DNA from: Oscillospiraceae bacterium
GTDB taxonomy: Bacteria > Bacillota > Clostridia > Oscillospirales > Oscillospiraceae
Assembly (NCBI GenBank): GCA_009783555.1
Contig: WRDH01000002.1
Location: 1-61,313, forward strand
DNA: 61,313 nt
Direction of reading: 5' to 3'
Both the position numbers and the translations under genes were made by a program. Below the pieces are notes generated by a model. It did not search any database. It saw nothing but the letters and a program-made list of their open reading frames with translations, and was not told where the DNA came from. Numbering within the stretch: position 1 is the first letter of the stretch; every line of letters begins with the position of its first letter. This document shows positions 8,701 to 17,522 of this stretch, piece by piece.

Positions 8701-9090
8701 ATGACAGACAGAAGATTATTGGAAACGGCTGCAGACGCTATGGAAAATTCCTACACTCCTTACTCTCGCGATAAAAAGGGAGCTGCAATAGAATGCGCTG
8801 ACGGTTCTGTTTTCACCGGCTGTATCATCGAAAACGTCACATTAGGGGCAACAATATGCGCTGAAGCGGCAGCCATCGCTGCGGCAGTGTCGGCAGGACA
8901 CCGCAGTTTCAAACGGATTGCTGTTATCTCTGAAGGAAACACGTACAATCTTCCATGCGGCAACTGCCGTCAATTGCTTAGTGAATTTTCTCCGCAAGTA
9001 GAGGTGCTTTGCGCACGTTCATCGGACGGACGGTATGTCAGTTATTCTCTCGGTGCTTTATTGCCGATGCCGTTAGCGACTTCTGAGTGA
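8701..9090 (+). CDS. cdd: cytidine deaminase
   Basis: This 129-residue protein is of the small homotetrameric type. The zinc site is complete: CAEAAAIAAA (Cys ligand and catalytic Glu) and PCGNCRQLL (two Cys ligands). It converts cytidine and deoxycytidine to uridine forms in pyrimidine salvage. A strong AAAGGAGGAAG precedes ATG 8701. It is 28 bp behind the solute-binding protein and may share its transcript. Confidence 0.97.
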   Translation: MTDRRLLETAADAMENSYTPYSRDKKGAAIECADGSVFTGCIIENVTLGATICAEAAAIAAAVSAGHRSFKRIAVISEGNTYNLPCGNCRQLLSEFSPQVEVLCARSSDGRYVSYSLGALLPMPLATSE

Positions 9091-9132
9091 TATAAACGAC
9101 AAATCAGTCACATTTTATTAACAATATTTCGC

Positions 9133-9160
9133 TTTACACTTTTCAGTATTTTGTTATAAT
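9133..9160 (+). promoter_or_regulatory. sigma-A promoter of the ireB operon
   Basis: TTTACA (9133-9138), a 16-nt spacer and TATAAT (9155-9160), 50 nt upstream of the ireB TTG start. The gap from cdd has no terminator that I can see. Confidence 0.6.
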
Positions 9161-9210
9161 AAGCTTTACGTTAGTTATGAATGATTTTTTACAATCCGGA
9201 GGAATCATAG

Positions 9211-9453
9211 TTGGACGGTTATACAAGGAAATTTGACGTCGCAGGCGGTGAGAACGATACACGCGAGGTTCTCTCTGCAGTTTATGACGCGCTCAGGCAA
9301 AAAGGCTACAATCCCGTAAATCAGATTGTCGGCTATATTTTGTCCGAAGACCCGACGTACATAACAAACTATAATAATGCCCGCAGCTTGATTTGCAGGC
9401 TCGACAGGGATGAATTGCTGCAAGAGTTATTAACGTTTTATCTCAGCAAGTAA
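9211..9453 (+). CDS. ireB: IreB family regulatory phosphoprotein (UPF0297)
   Basis: The 80-residue protein matches UPF0297 along its length: KFDV...[37 protein letters not shown]. In enterococci, IreB is a substrate of the PASTA kinase IreK and modulates cell-wall stress and cephalosporin response. The N-terminal TRKFD segment lies where the phosphorylated threonines sit. TTG 9211 follows CCGGAGGAA, so a TTG start is well supported. In most Firmicutes it lies beside ruvX and a DUF1292 gene; here it is followed by a GGDEF/HDOD gene and the DUF1292 gene is at 55522. Confidence 0.93.
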   Translation: MDGYTRKFDVAGGENDTREVLSAVYDALRQKGYNPVNQIVGYILSEDPTYITNYNNARSLICRLDRDELLQELLTFYLSK

Positions 9454-9480
9454 TTGTTCCTGCAAAGGTGTAAAGTAAAT

Positions 9481-11682
9481 ATGGATATTAAAAATGTTAT
9501 CGACAAAGTATTTAAAGCAAAAGATAACGCTCTTGGTAAGCTGCATCACAAAACTGATACCAGGAGCTTATTAGGCGATATCAGCTATATGCTCGATCCG
9601 CAGGATACGGAAATCGTCGTTGTCCGTGGGAAAAACTGTCACATTATTTTTACGAACGAAAGAGCCGGCGAGCGTTTGATGGATGTAGATCGCTCCGACT
9701 TGTGCAAATCATCTTTTGCAAAACAGTTTCCCGGACTTTGTGAAAAATGCCCGAACGGCGATAAAAGCAAATCTTACAACAACGATCCTTTTGAAATGAC
9801 AGATACATCCGGCCGCACTTATTCTATCAGGCGCAATTCATTCAACTGGACCGACGGCAAGCCCGCGACCATATTCATTATGCGCGATATCACGCACGAA
9901 AAAGAAGCAAATGAGCGATTGTACGCGCTTGCTTATATAGATCAGCTTACAGGTATTCCGAACAGACAGAAGTTAAAAGAAGATTTTGCGCTTATTGAAG
10001 AGGATATATCGAAAAATAAACCGGTTTCCGGAATTATTGCTCTCTTTGACCTTGACCATTTTAAAACAGTAAACGATACCTATGGACATAACACAGGGGA
10101 TGTTGTCTTACGAAGGCTTACCGAACATTTACAGGCAAACAGTCATTTTTCCGATCGTCTGTACCGTCTCGGCGGAGATGAATTTGTCATCTTGTTTACA
10201 AACCCCTCCGAAGCTTTTAAGTCACACGACAAAATGCGCGATCATTACAGTGCCATCTTATCTACCGCACTGCAATCTTACACGCTTCCCAGTATCAGCG
10301 TAAAATGCACGCTTAGCATCGGTGTTTCATTTTTCCCGAAGCACGGCTACAACCTGTCGGATATTCTCAGAAAAGCGGATATTGCGCTGTATCAGGCTAA
10401 GGCGGCGGGAAGAAATCAAGTGGCATTTTTCGAAGACCACTATGATACGGCACAGAAGTTCAAGGATATGTATATCAACATCCAGCCCATTCTTATGGGT
10501 GTAGGAAAAACATTCGGATACGAACTTGTTGACAGAAGCCAGGGCAATAAGGATAAGGATAAGGACGGGGTCGTTACGCTAAATGAGTTCAACCGCACAT
10601 TGGATGCTCTGGGGCTAAATGATATTGAAAGCAAGCATCATTATTTCATCCAATATTCAAGTCAGCTTCAAAGCCCGGCAGTTTTGAAAAATCTCCCCAG
10701 GGATAAATTCATAGTTCAATTAAACCTTCCTCCGAAGATTACCGCTGCGGAAATCAAGCAGCATGAGGGGTTATACAATGAGTTGAAAGGTCACGGCTAC
10801 AAACTCGCCTTAACCGGACTTGACAGCGCAAATCCGATTATGGAGCTGCTTAGCATTGCCGATTACTGCAAGTTTACACCGAAGGATACCAACCGCAACA
10901 GGCAGAAGCTGCTCATTGCAAAAAATCAACGGGTGAGATTCATTGCCACGGATGTTGATTCTCTTGAGGATTTTCTTACCGCAAAGGAAACAGGGTTTCA
11001 TATGTTCCAGGGGTTTTACTTCAACCAGCCTGTTGAAGGCAGGAAAACGAAGGAGCTGAGTCCGCTCAAGTTTAATTATTTCCGCCTTATGAAGCTCTCA
11101 AGCACAGATGATTATATGGATTTCCGTAATATAAGTGACGTGATTGCATCAGATGTGGCATTGTCATATAAGCTCCTGCGCATTTTGAACTCCGCAGCAG
11201 TCGGCTTGCGAAATGTTTCATCTATATCAAGTGCTGTTGCGTATATGGGCGAAGAGAGCTTGAAGAAATGGATTGCCGTGCTCGCACTCAGGGGTATTGC
11301 CGAAGACAAGCCGCTTGAGCTTGTTCGCATGTCGCTTATACGTGCAAGGTTCGGCGAGCTTCTTGCTCCGGGCTTTCGTATCAAGCGTAATCCGCAACAG
11401 GTCTTTATGTTCGGTATGCTGTCTTTGCTGCATATTGCACTCGAAATGTCAAGAGAGCAGATGCTTGAGGATATCCCCGTTGCCGAAGATATCCGCGATT
11501 CATTACTCTCACGTCATGGTGTGTATTCGGATCTACTGCGTTTTTACGAAAACTACGAGTATGCCAACTGGGAAGCCGTTTCACAATTTGTAGAAGAAAA
11601 CCAACTGGATCCGACCATGGTAAACGACGCGTATATCACAGCGGTCAAATGGTATAACGATTTGACAAATTCCATGCACTAA
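9481..11682 (+). CDS. GGDEF / degenerate EAL / HDOD signalling protein with an EF-hand-like loop
   Basis: The 733-residue cytoplasmic protein has an N-terminal PAS-like region (IVVVRGKNCHIIFTNERAGE and SYSIRRNSFNWTDG-type strands). A GGDEF domain follows (YIDQLTGIPNRQKL, FDLDHFKTVNDTYGH, RLGGDEFVIL), with intact catalytic motif. Next is a YuxH-like degenerate EAL part (GYELVDRS...) without EVLxR or DDFG, then a HDOD domain (SDVALSYKLLRILNSAAVG). DKDKDGVVTLNE fits a canonical EF-hand calcium loop inserted in the EAL-like part. ATG 9481 follows AAAGGTG at about 8 nt. It probably makes c-di-GMP; the HDOD part suggests a regulatory output. Same strand as ireB. Confidence 0.85.
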   Translation: MDIKNVIDKVFKAKDNALGKLHHKTDTRSLLGDISYMLDPQDTEIVVVRGKNCHIIFTNERAGERLMDVDRSDLCKSSFAKQFPGLCEKCPNGDKSKSYNNDPFEMTDTSGRTYSIRRNSFNWTDGKPATIFIMRDITHEKEANERLYALAYIDQLTGIPNRQKLKEDFALIEEDISKNKPVSGIIALFDLDHFKTVNDTYGHNTGDVVLRRLTEHLQANSHFSDRLYRLGGDEFVILFTNPSEAFKSHDKMRDHYSAILSTALQSYTLPSISVKCTLSIGVSFFPKHGYNLSDILRKADIALYQAKAAGRNQVAFFEDHYDTAQKFKDMYINIQPILMGVGKTFGYELVDRSQGNKDKDKDGVVTLNEFNRTLDALGLNDIESKHHYFIQYSSQLQSPAVLKNLPRDKFIVQLNLPPKITAAEIKQHEGLYNELKGHGYKLALTGLDSANPIMELLSIADYCKFTPKDTNRNRQKLLIAKNQRVRFIATDVDSLEDFLTAKETGFHMFQGFYFNQPVEGRKTKELSPLKFNYFRLMKLSSTDDYMDFRNISDVIASDVALSYKLLRILNSAAVGLRNVSSISSAVAYMGEESLKKWIAVLALRGIAEDKPLELVRMSLIRARFGELLAPGFRIKRNPQQVFMFGMLSLLHIALEMSREQMLEDIPVAEDIRDSLLSRHGVYSDLLRFYENYEYANWEAVSQFVEENQLDPTMVNDAYITAVKWYNDLTNSMH

Positions 11683-11762
11683 GTTGTCAAGGGGACGGTT
11701 CTCCTGACAAGAAATGGTGAGTTTTCATCATATGTTGTCAAGAGAACCGTCCCCCTGACAAC
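11683..11762 (+). repeat. REPIN-like inverted doublet of the GGGGACGGTTCTC repeat
   Basis: Two 28-nt units (11683-11710 and 11735-11762) are inverted copies of each other with 26 of 28 matches, separated by 24 nt. Each has TTGTCA...TGACAA ends around GGGGACGGTTCTC. The right unit supplies the last codons and stop of the leftward mocA-like gene. Further members are at 35871, 39502 and 49862. Such doublets resemble REPINs moved by RAYT (IS200-like) transposases, but none is encoded here. Confidence 0.8.
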
Positions 11763-12325
11763 CTTGCATAATTTTCTGCGCTGTCAATATCGCTGAAATT
11801 TCCCGGTTTATCCGGATTAACTGTGTGCCACAGTTCTTTATTTTCGTCTCTTATAACTCTGCCGCCATTGTCGCCGCAGAGTTTTATTAAGTCTTCTTTG
11901 AAGCTGCCGGGAAATATGGTTGGTGAGTTTGGTTCTGAATCTATAATCGGGAATATTATCTTCTCCGGATTTGAGTCAGCGGTGTTAAGTAGGGGTAAAA
12001 TGTCATCTTTTATAAGCAACGGCTGATCTGCAACAAGGAATAGATAATGTGTCCCTGTTGCTGCTTCAACACCTAGCTTAATACTGGTGCTTTGCCCATG
12101 CTCGGGATGCTGGTTGATGCATAGTTTGATGGTGTGCGGATGATTAATTTGCTTTCGCCGGATATCGGTAGTAACAACGATTCGCTCATAAACAGGTAGA
12201 TCGGTAAGTAAATGAATAGAATGTTCGAGGAAGGTTTTGCCATTGTACTCTAACAGCAGTTTATCTACTCTCATTCTGGTAGATAACCCTGCGGCTAACA
12301 GTATTGCACTTACTTTGTTACTCAT
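11738..12325 (-). CDS. mocA: MocA-type molybdenum cofactor nucleotidyltransferase
   Basis: This is a 195-residue GT-A nucleotidyltransferase. It has the signature AILLAAGLSTRMRVDKLLLE, the acidic metal site FLVADQPLL and EHGQSTSIKLGVEA. MocA homologues transfer CMP to molybdopterin for xanthine dehydrogenase-type enzymes, and this gene sits in a purine cluster that includes such an enzyme, so a cofactor-maturation role fits. ATG 12325 starts the signature; its ribosome binding site (AGGGG) lies inside a GTAGGGGCGACC repeat. The last four codons and TGA come from the REP palindrome, so the original C-terminus appears to be replaced (reads LSGGRFS-stop). Confidence 0.85.
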   Translation of the reverse strand: MSNKVSAILLAAGLSTRMRVDKLLLEYNGKTFLEHSIHLLTDLPVYERIVVTTDIRRKQINHPHTIKLCINQHPEHGQSTSIKLGVEAATGTHYLFLVADQPLLIKDDILPLLNTADSNPEKIIFPIIDSEPNSPTIFPGSFKEDLIKLCGDNGGRVIRDENKELWHTVNPDKPGNFSDIDSAENYARLSGGRFS

Positions 12326-12327
12326 CT

Positions 12328-12340
12328 GGTCGCCCCTACA
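12328..12340 (-). repeat. TGTAGGGGCGACC dispersed repeat, copy 1
   Basis: The reverse strand reads TGTAGGGGCGACC, immediately upstream of the mocA start. A fuller copy is at 14537-14564. In this position the AGGGG acts as the ribosome binding site of mocA. Confidence 0.5.
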
Positions 12341-12366
12341 ATTAAAAACGCAAAACGCTTTACTCC

Positions 12367-13299
12367 CTAACCATAAATAACTGTTCCCGTTTTCCCTGCC
12401 AGACCGTCTCTTGCTTTTTCCAGCATAGTAATTAATGCTTTTCTTCCCGGACCCGATTTGACAAATGATAGTGCTGCCTCTACTTTTGGGAGCATTGAAC
12501 CCGGAGCAAAGTGTCCTTCTTTTATATAACACTCTGCTTCTTCCGACGACATTTCCGTCAGGAGTTTTTGGTCGGATTTTCCATAGTTCAGAGCGACTTT
12601 TTCTACTGCTGTCAGTATTACCAGCATGTCTGCTTCCAGTTCTTCTGCCAGTTTTGCACTTGCGAAGTCTTTGTCTACCACTGCGGATGCGCCTTTTAAG
12701 CCTTTTCCGCCTTTCTTTCTGACCGGTATTCCTCCGCCGCCTACCGTAACAGGGATTTGTCCGGCTTCCAGCAGTGCTCTAACAGTGCAGCTTTCCACTA
12801 TTCCTATGGGTTTTGGTGATGCCACTACACGCCTCCAGCCTCTGCCGGCGTCTTCTTTCATATTGTATCCGCGTTTTGTCATGGCTTCCGCTTCTGTTTC
12901 ATCATAAAATGCTCCTATTGGCTTTGACGGATTGTCAAATGCAGGGTCATTAGCGTCGACCAGAGTTTGTGTTACTATTGTTGCTACGGGTTTGTCAATC
13001 TCACGGGATAACAGTTCCTCGCGAAGTGCGTTTTGTATGTCATAGCCAATGTATCCCTGACTCATTGCCACACATACCGACATCGGTATATAGAATAGAC
13101 TTTCATCAACCTTTGCTGCTGTTTCCATCGCAAGATTTATCATTCCTACCTGCGGTCCGTTACCGTGTGTGATAACGACTTCTAAGCCGTCTTCTATCAA
13201 ATCCGCAATCGCTATTGCAGCGGTTTTTACCGCAACCATCTGCTCATGCAAGTTATCTCCCAATGCGTTTCCGCCAAGTGCTAATACTATTCTTTTCAT
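12367..13299 (-). CDS. arcC: carbamate kinase (YqeA/ArcC family)
   Basis: This is a 310-residue amino-acid-kinase-fold enzyme. It begins KRIVLALGGNALG and includes VITHGNGPQVGMINLAME, the PVTVGGGGIPV substrate loop, DKDFASAKLAEELEADMLVILTAVE and the C-terminal GPGRKALITMLEKA. It makes ATP from carbamoyl phosphate, the energy-yielding end step of purine or arginine fermentation. In E. coli the homologue yqeA sits in the same neighbourhood (ygeX, mocA, xdhD). GAGGAGGAA precedes ATG 13299. Only 15 bp separate it from dpaL, so these minus-strand genes likely form one operon. Confidence 0.95.
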   Translation of the reverse strand: MKRIVLALGGNALGDNLHEQMVAVKTAAIAIADLIEDGLEVVITHGNGPQVGMINLAMETAAKVDESLFYIPMSVCVAMSQGYIGYDIQNALREELLSREIDKPVATIVTQTLVDANDPAFDNPSKPIGAFYDETEAEAMTKRGYNMKEDAGRGWRRVVASPKPIGIVESCTVRALLEAGQIPVTVGGGGIPVRKKGGKGLKGASAVVDKDFASAKLAEELEADMLVILTAVEKVALNYGKSDQKLLTEMSSEEAECYIKEGHFAPGSMLPKVEAALSFVKSGPGRKALITMLEKARDGLAGKTGTVIYG

Positions 13300-13314
13300 T
13301 TCTTCCTCCTCGTT

Positions 13315-14517
13315 TTATGACTGATATTTCCCGTTCCAAACAATGTCAAGATAATTATCAGGGTCTGTGTCCCCTTCTGTGCTGAACAATAAAAACCTTG
13401 AGTCTTTTGTTATGCCTGCCTGTTCCCGTAGTTGAGCAAGGTTTTTATTTCCCAGCAGCTCCAGCAGGAAACCCATGGATGACGCGCCCGATTCGCCTGA
13501 TATGATTCTTGTGTCGCCCGGAAGCGGTGCGCCGAGTACACGCATAGCATGGGCTGCGTGGCTGTCTTCAATTGTTGCGAAGTAGTCGCTTTTGTTTTTC
13601 AATATATCCCATGATAACAGGCTCGGTTCTCCGCATGCGAGTCCTGCCATTATTGTTTTCATATCACCGCCGACATTTACAGGTTCTCCGTCATTTTTTA
13701 ACACAGAGCGATAGTAACAATCAGCTACATGCGGTTCAACAACAAATGTTATCGGTGCATTGTCACCGTAAAGATTAGAAACCAATGCTTGTGCTGAACC
13801 GGCAAAGGCTCCTACTCCTGCTTGAATAAGCATATGTGTGGGTTTTAAATCCTGCTTTTTTAACTGTTCGCAGGCTTCAAGAGCCATTACCGCATAACCT
13901 TGCATTATCCAACCCGGGATGTCTGTGTACCCTTCCCATGCCGTGTCTTGTACTATAACGCTGTTTGGGGTTTTTGATGCCAGCTCCGTTACATAACGGA
14001 TTGTGTCATCGTAGTTTAAGTCGGAGATTGATGCCTCTGCGCCTTCACGTTTTATATGCTCAAGACGCACTTCCGGACAGCCCTTATTCATGAAAATGAC
14101 TGCTTTTTGCCCCAGTTCTCTTGCCGCCCATGCTACCGCACGTCCGTGATTACCGTCTGTAGCCGCAAAAAATGTAAACTCTCCGAGTTTATTCGCGGCT
14201 TCGGGTAATGTCTTGTAATCAAGCTCCCAAACGGGGATGCCCAATCTTTGAGCAATATATCCGGCAAGCGCAAAGGTACATCCAAGCGCTTTGAACGAGT
14301 TTAAGCCAAACCTGTATGATTCGTCTTTGATATGGATGCCTGCAACACCAAACTTTTCAGCAAGAGTATCAAGAGATACAAGCGGTGTAACCGAATATTG
14401 CGGAAAGCTACTGTGGAATTCGCGGATTTTTTCAACAATACGGACATCCATCAATGACATACTTAACGAGCAGTCAGACTTCGGCACTGTATTTTTAACC
14501 CAACAGGTATTACTCAT
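13315..14517 (-). CDS. dpaL: 2,3-diaminopropionate ammonia-lyase (YgeX)
   Basis: This is a 400-residue fold-type II PLP enzyme. The PLP lysine is in GLNSFKALGCTFAL, with FAATDGNHGRAVAWAA (phosphate loop) and QAGVGAFAGSAQA (glycine-rich binding) also present. It converts diaminopropionate to pyruvate and ammonia and is a marker gene of anaerobic purine/urate degradation clusters. It lies between carbamate kinase and a second PLP protein on the same strand. The ATG at 14517 has AGGGAG 13 nt upstream, which is a long spacing; an internal ATG at 14460 would cut 19 poorly conserved residues. Confidence 0.95.
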   Translation of the reverse strand: MSNTCWVKNTVPKSDCSLSMSLMDVRIVEKIREFHSSFPQYSVTPLVSLDTLAEKFGVAGIHIKDESYRFGLNSFKALGCTFALAGYIAQRLGIPVWELDYKTLPEAANKLGEFTFFAATDGNHGRAVAWAARELGQKAVIFMNKGCPEVRLEHIKREGAEASISDLNYDDTIRYVTELASKTPNSVIVQDTAWEGYTDIPGWIMQGYAVMALEACEQLKKQDLKPTHMLIQAGVGAFAGSAQALVSNLYGDNAPITFVVEPHVADCYYRSVLKNDGEPVNVGGDMKTIMAGLACGEPSLLSWDILKNKSDYFATIEDSHAAHAMRVLGAPLPGDTRIISGESGASSMGFLLELLGNKNLAQLREQAGITKDSRFLLFSTEGDTDPDNYLDIVWNGKYQS

Positions 14518-14536
14518 TTTTATAGCATTTCTCCCT

Positions 14537-14564
14537 CGGGCGACCGGGGGCGGTCACCCCTACA
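14537..14564. repeat. GGTCGCC/TGTAGGGG dispersed repeat, copy 2
   Basis: The plus strand reads GGGCGACC, then a G-run and GGTCACCCCTACA. It overlaps the leader of dpaL. The TGTAGGGGYGACC part is shared with 12328-12340; CGCCCGGCGACC follows at about 14596. Function unknown. Confidence 0.5.
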
Positions 14565-14608
14565 TAGTCTTATCCAGCCGCTAGTCCCTAATCACCGCCC
14601 GGCGACCG

Positions 14609-16090
14609 CTAATCTAATAATCCCACGGCTTCGTTAAACTCATTAATGAGATCATCTATTTGCTTTGCTTGCGGCTGCACAGACTCAAATGTTTTATCCT
14701 GATGATACCATTGGTCGTTTAAGTCGTTAGCACACCTGCCTTGTTGCTCTACCCATGTGTAATATTTCAGATTATGTACTCTTCTGCGCTGCGCATAAGT
14801 CAGTTCTAACAGGTTGTCTGTTTTTGCGGCCTGCAGATGTGAGGAGTAGTCTACGGCTGCTTTGATTGGTGAATATTCACCTTCCGCCTTGTTCAGCTCT
14901 TCTATTCTGGACATATACATTTCAACAGAGTCTGTGAGTATTGTTGCAACAACATCGTTATTTGTAAGTTCGTAATACTTTGCAAACTTAATTGCGCATA
15001 GCATGTTTGAAATCCCGGAAATGCCCATGTATGCCAGTTGATCCACATTTTCCGGACTCATACCTATTTCATCGGTAAGGAATTTCTTTCCTGCTTTTTC
15101 GTTAAAGAGGCGAAGTAGTGCCATGGCATCATTATCGTCAATTGCAATTGCCATATCTGTGTTTTTGACATTATGCACCCATGGGATATGTTTATCACCT
15201 GTTCCTTCAATCCTGTGGTCGCCAAATCCGTTGTTTAGAATTGTCGGGCATTGCAGGGCTTCTCCGACTGCTATTTTTGAGCGTGGGTACTTTTGTTTTA
15301 AATAATCACCCGAACCTAAAGAACCTGCCGAGCCGGACATCAGGCATATTCCCGCAAAGTTTAGCTTATCGCTGTTTGCCATGTTTAAGTCCGAAAATGC
15401 TTCGCTGATTGCATTTCCCGTAATTTCGTAATGCCACAGATAATTACCCATTTCGTCAAATTGATTAAATATCATTATATCATCACGTGTCGAACGAAGC
15501 TCATTAGTTTTGTCAAAAATCTCTTTGACATTGCTTTCCGTACCATGGGTGGCTATAACCTCCCCCGCTATGGTTGATAACCAGTCAAAACGCTCTCTGC
15601 TCATTCCCTCGGGAAGAATTGCAATTGAATCACACGCAAGCAGCTTGGAGTTAAATGCCCCGCCCCTGCAATAGTTTCCGGTAGACGGCCATACGGCTTT
15701 TTTTGTTGCTGAGTCAAACTGTCCTGTGACAAGCCTCGGCACAAGACAGCCGAAGGATGCGCCTACCTTATGGCAGCCTGTCGGGAAGTATTTTCCGACC
15801 ATGCAAATGATTCTTGCTTTGACTCCTGTCAAGATTGATGGCAGCTCAATGTAATTTGGCTTTCCAAATAAACCGCCTGACATTTTCCTCTCATTTTTCC
15901 ATGTTATGCGAAACAGATTTAACGGATTTACATCCCACAGCCCGACGTGCCGAAGCTTTTCCTGTACATGTGCAGGAACATTCTGCTCCGGATTCTTCAT
16001 TTGATTGAACGTAGGAAGGATAACGTTGTTCTCTTTGGCTTTCTGAATGTTTCTTGTAAGACTTTCCTTACACACTGTCAAATCAATCAT
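14609..16090 (-). CDS. PLP-dependent beta-family enzyme of the purine/DAP cluster, 493 aa
   Basis: This 493-residue protein is of tryptophan synthase beta/cysteine synthase fold. The likely PLP lysine lies in PTGCHKVGASFGCLVP, with WPSTGNYCRGGAFNS as the substrate loop and ICLMSGSAGSLGSGDYLKQ as the phosphate-binding glycine loop. It is longer than threonine or cysteine synthases. I recognise it as the PLP 'subunit beta' protein often placed beside dpaL in clostridia, but its exact substrate is not established to my knowledge. AGAGGAGGAA precedes the ATG. As the most upstream gene of the minus-strand run, its leader (16091-16222) is shared with the divergent guanine deaminase. Confidence 0.8.
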   Translation of the reverse strand: MIDLTVCKESLTRNIQKAKENNVILPTFNQMKNPEQNVPAHVQEKLRHVGLWDVNPLNLFRITWKNERKMSGGLFGKPNYIELPSILTGVKARIICMVGKYFPTGCHKVGASFGCLVPRLVTGQFDSATKKAVWPSTGNYCRGGAFNSKLLACDSIAILPEGMSRERFDWLSTIAGEVIATHGTESNVKEIFDKTNELRSTRDDIMIFNQFDEMGNYLWHYEITGNAISEAFSDLNMANSDKLNFAGICLMSGSAGSLGSGDYLKQKYPRSKIAVGEALQCPTILNNGFGDHRIEGTGDKHIPWVHNVKNTDMAIAIDDNDAMALLRLFNEKAGKKFLTDEIGMSPENVDQLAYMGISGISNMLCAIKFAKYYELTNNDVVATILTDSVEMYMSRIEELNKAEGEYSPIKAAVDYSSHLQAAKTDNLLELTYAQRRRVHNLKYYTWVEQQGRCANDLNDQWYHQDKTFESVQPQAKQIDDLINEFNEAVGLLD

Positions 16091-16222
16091 TTAGTATTGT
16101 TCCTCCTCTATGTGTATATAGACAGGATAACATATTATGAACCGATTTCAAAGTTTTTTGGTGCAAAAAACAATAAATTATAGTATACTCGTTACAAGTC
16201 CCACGAAAGGACCAATGAATAT

Positions 16223-17500
16223 ATGATCACTATTCTCAAAGGTAACATATGCTATAGTGAAGCACCGGACAAGCTGAAAATCGTCGAACACGGATACCTT
16301 GTATACTCAGAAAATCAGGTGCTTGGTGTATATAGTGAGTTCCCTGAAGACTATCTGTACTTTAAAATTACCGATTATGGTGATTACTTAATTATTCCCG
16401 GACTATGTGACCTTCATACTCATGCACCGCAATATTCTTTCAGAGGGCTGGGCACCGATCTGGAGCTGCTTGACTGGCTGGGCAGATACACATATCCCGA
16501 AGAGTCAAAATACGCTCAACTCGACTACGCTGTAAAAGCGTACAACATTTTTACCAACGCAATAAAGCACAGTGCGACTACAAGAGCTTGCATCTTCGCG
16601 ACTCTCCACACACCGGCCACCGTGTACCTGATGGAAAAGCTGGAACAATCGGGTATTGTTTCTATGGTTGGCAAGGTGAACATGGACAGAAACTGTCCCG
16701 CTATTTTAAGACAGGCCGATGCAAAAGCCGCATACAATGCCGCACGCTCCTGGATTTTGGACACTAAAGATAGGTTTGACAATACATCACCAATCATCAC
16801 ACCCCGCTTCATTCCGACTTGTTCTGATGAGTTGATGAGAAACCTGAAGCAGCTTCAGGAAGAGTATGCGCTTCCGGTTCAGTCACATCTTTCGGAAAAC
16901 ATGGATGAAATTGCATGGGTTAAAGAACTGTGCCCGCAATGCGAAACATATTCACATGCTTATCAGCAGTTCGGGTTATTCGGCGGAAGCGGAGTGCCGA
17001 CTGTTATGGCACATTGTGTCTGGTGTAATGACCGCGAGATTGATCTTATGACGCAAAATAATGTATATGTCGCGCACTGCCCGCAATCTAATTTTAACCT
17101 CGCTTCCGGAATAGCACCTGTTCGTAAGTACCTCAAACACGGCATCAATGTCGGTCTTGGAAGTGATGTAGCGGGCGGCTGTCATCTGTCGATATTCAGA
17201 GCAATGAGTGACGCGATGCAAGCTTCAAACCTTTATTGGCGTTTGATAGATAATCTATATGAACCATTGTCGCTTGAAGAAGCGTTTTATCTGGGTACAC
17301 GCGGCGGCGGCAGCTTTTTCGGAAATGTCGGAAGCTTTGAAAAAGGATATGAGTTTGACGCGGTTGTAATTGATGATTCAAAATTACTGACAACAAACCC
17401 GCTCTCGATTAGAGAGCGGCTCTCCAGAGTAATATACTGCTCCGACGACAGCGCTATCCGTGCAAAGTATGTCCGCGGAAAGCAAGTAGAGCTGACATAG
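16223..17500 (+). CDS. guaD: guanine deaminase (amidohydrolase family)
   Basis: This 425-residue amidohydrolase has metal ligands in GLCDLHTHAPQYSFRG (HxH), VQSHLSEN (His), MAHCVWC (His) and GLGSDVAGG (Asp). The segment RGLGTDLELLDWLGRYTYPE is characteristic of guanine deaminase. It converts guanine to xanthine and ammonia, feeding the molybdenum hydroxylase encoded just downstream. It starts at ATG 16223 with AAAGGA upstream. A 22-bp gap leads to the next gene, so guaD and the two hydroxylase genes form an operon facing away from the dpaL group. SsnA is a related alternative, but the motif set fits GuaD better. Confidence 0.92.
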   Translation: MITILKGNICYSEAPDKLKIVEHGYLVYSENQVLGVYSEFPEDYLYFKITDYGDYLIIPGLCDLHTHAPQYSFRGLGTDLELLDWLGRYTYPEESKYAQLDYAVKAYNIFTNAIKHSATTRACIFATLHTPATVYLMEKLEQSGIVSMVGKVNMDRNCPAILRQADAKAAYNAARSWILDTKDRFDNTSPIITPRFIPTCSDELMRNLKQLQEEYALPVQSHLSENMDEIAWVKELCPQCETYSHAYQQFGLFGGSGVPTVMAHCVWCNDREIDLMTQNNVYVAHCPQSNFNLASGIAPVRKYLKHGINVGLGSDVAGGCHLSIFRAMSDAMQASNLYWRLIDNLYEPLSLEEAFYLGTRGGGSFFGNVGSFEKGYEFDAVVIDDSKLLTTNPLSIRERLSRVIYCSDDSAIRAKYVRGKQVELT

Positions 17501-17522
17501 AGCTTACGGAAGGAGGCATCGC

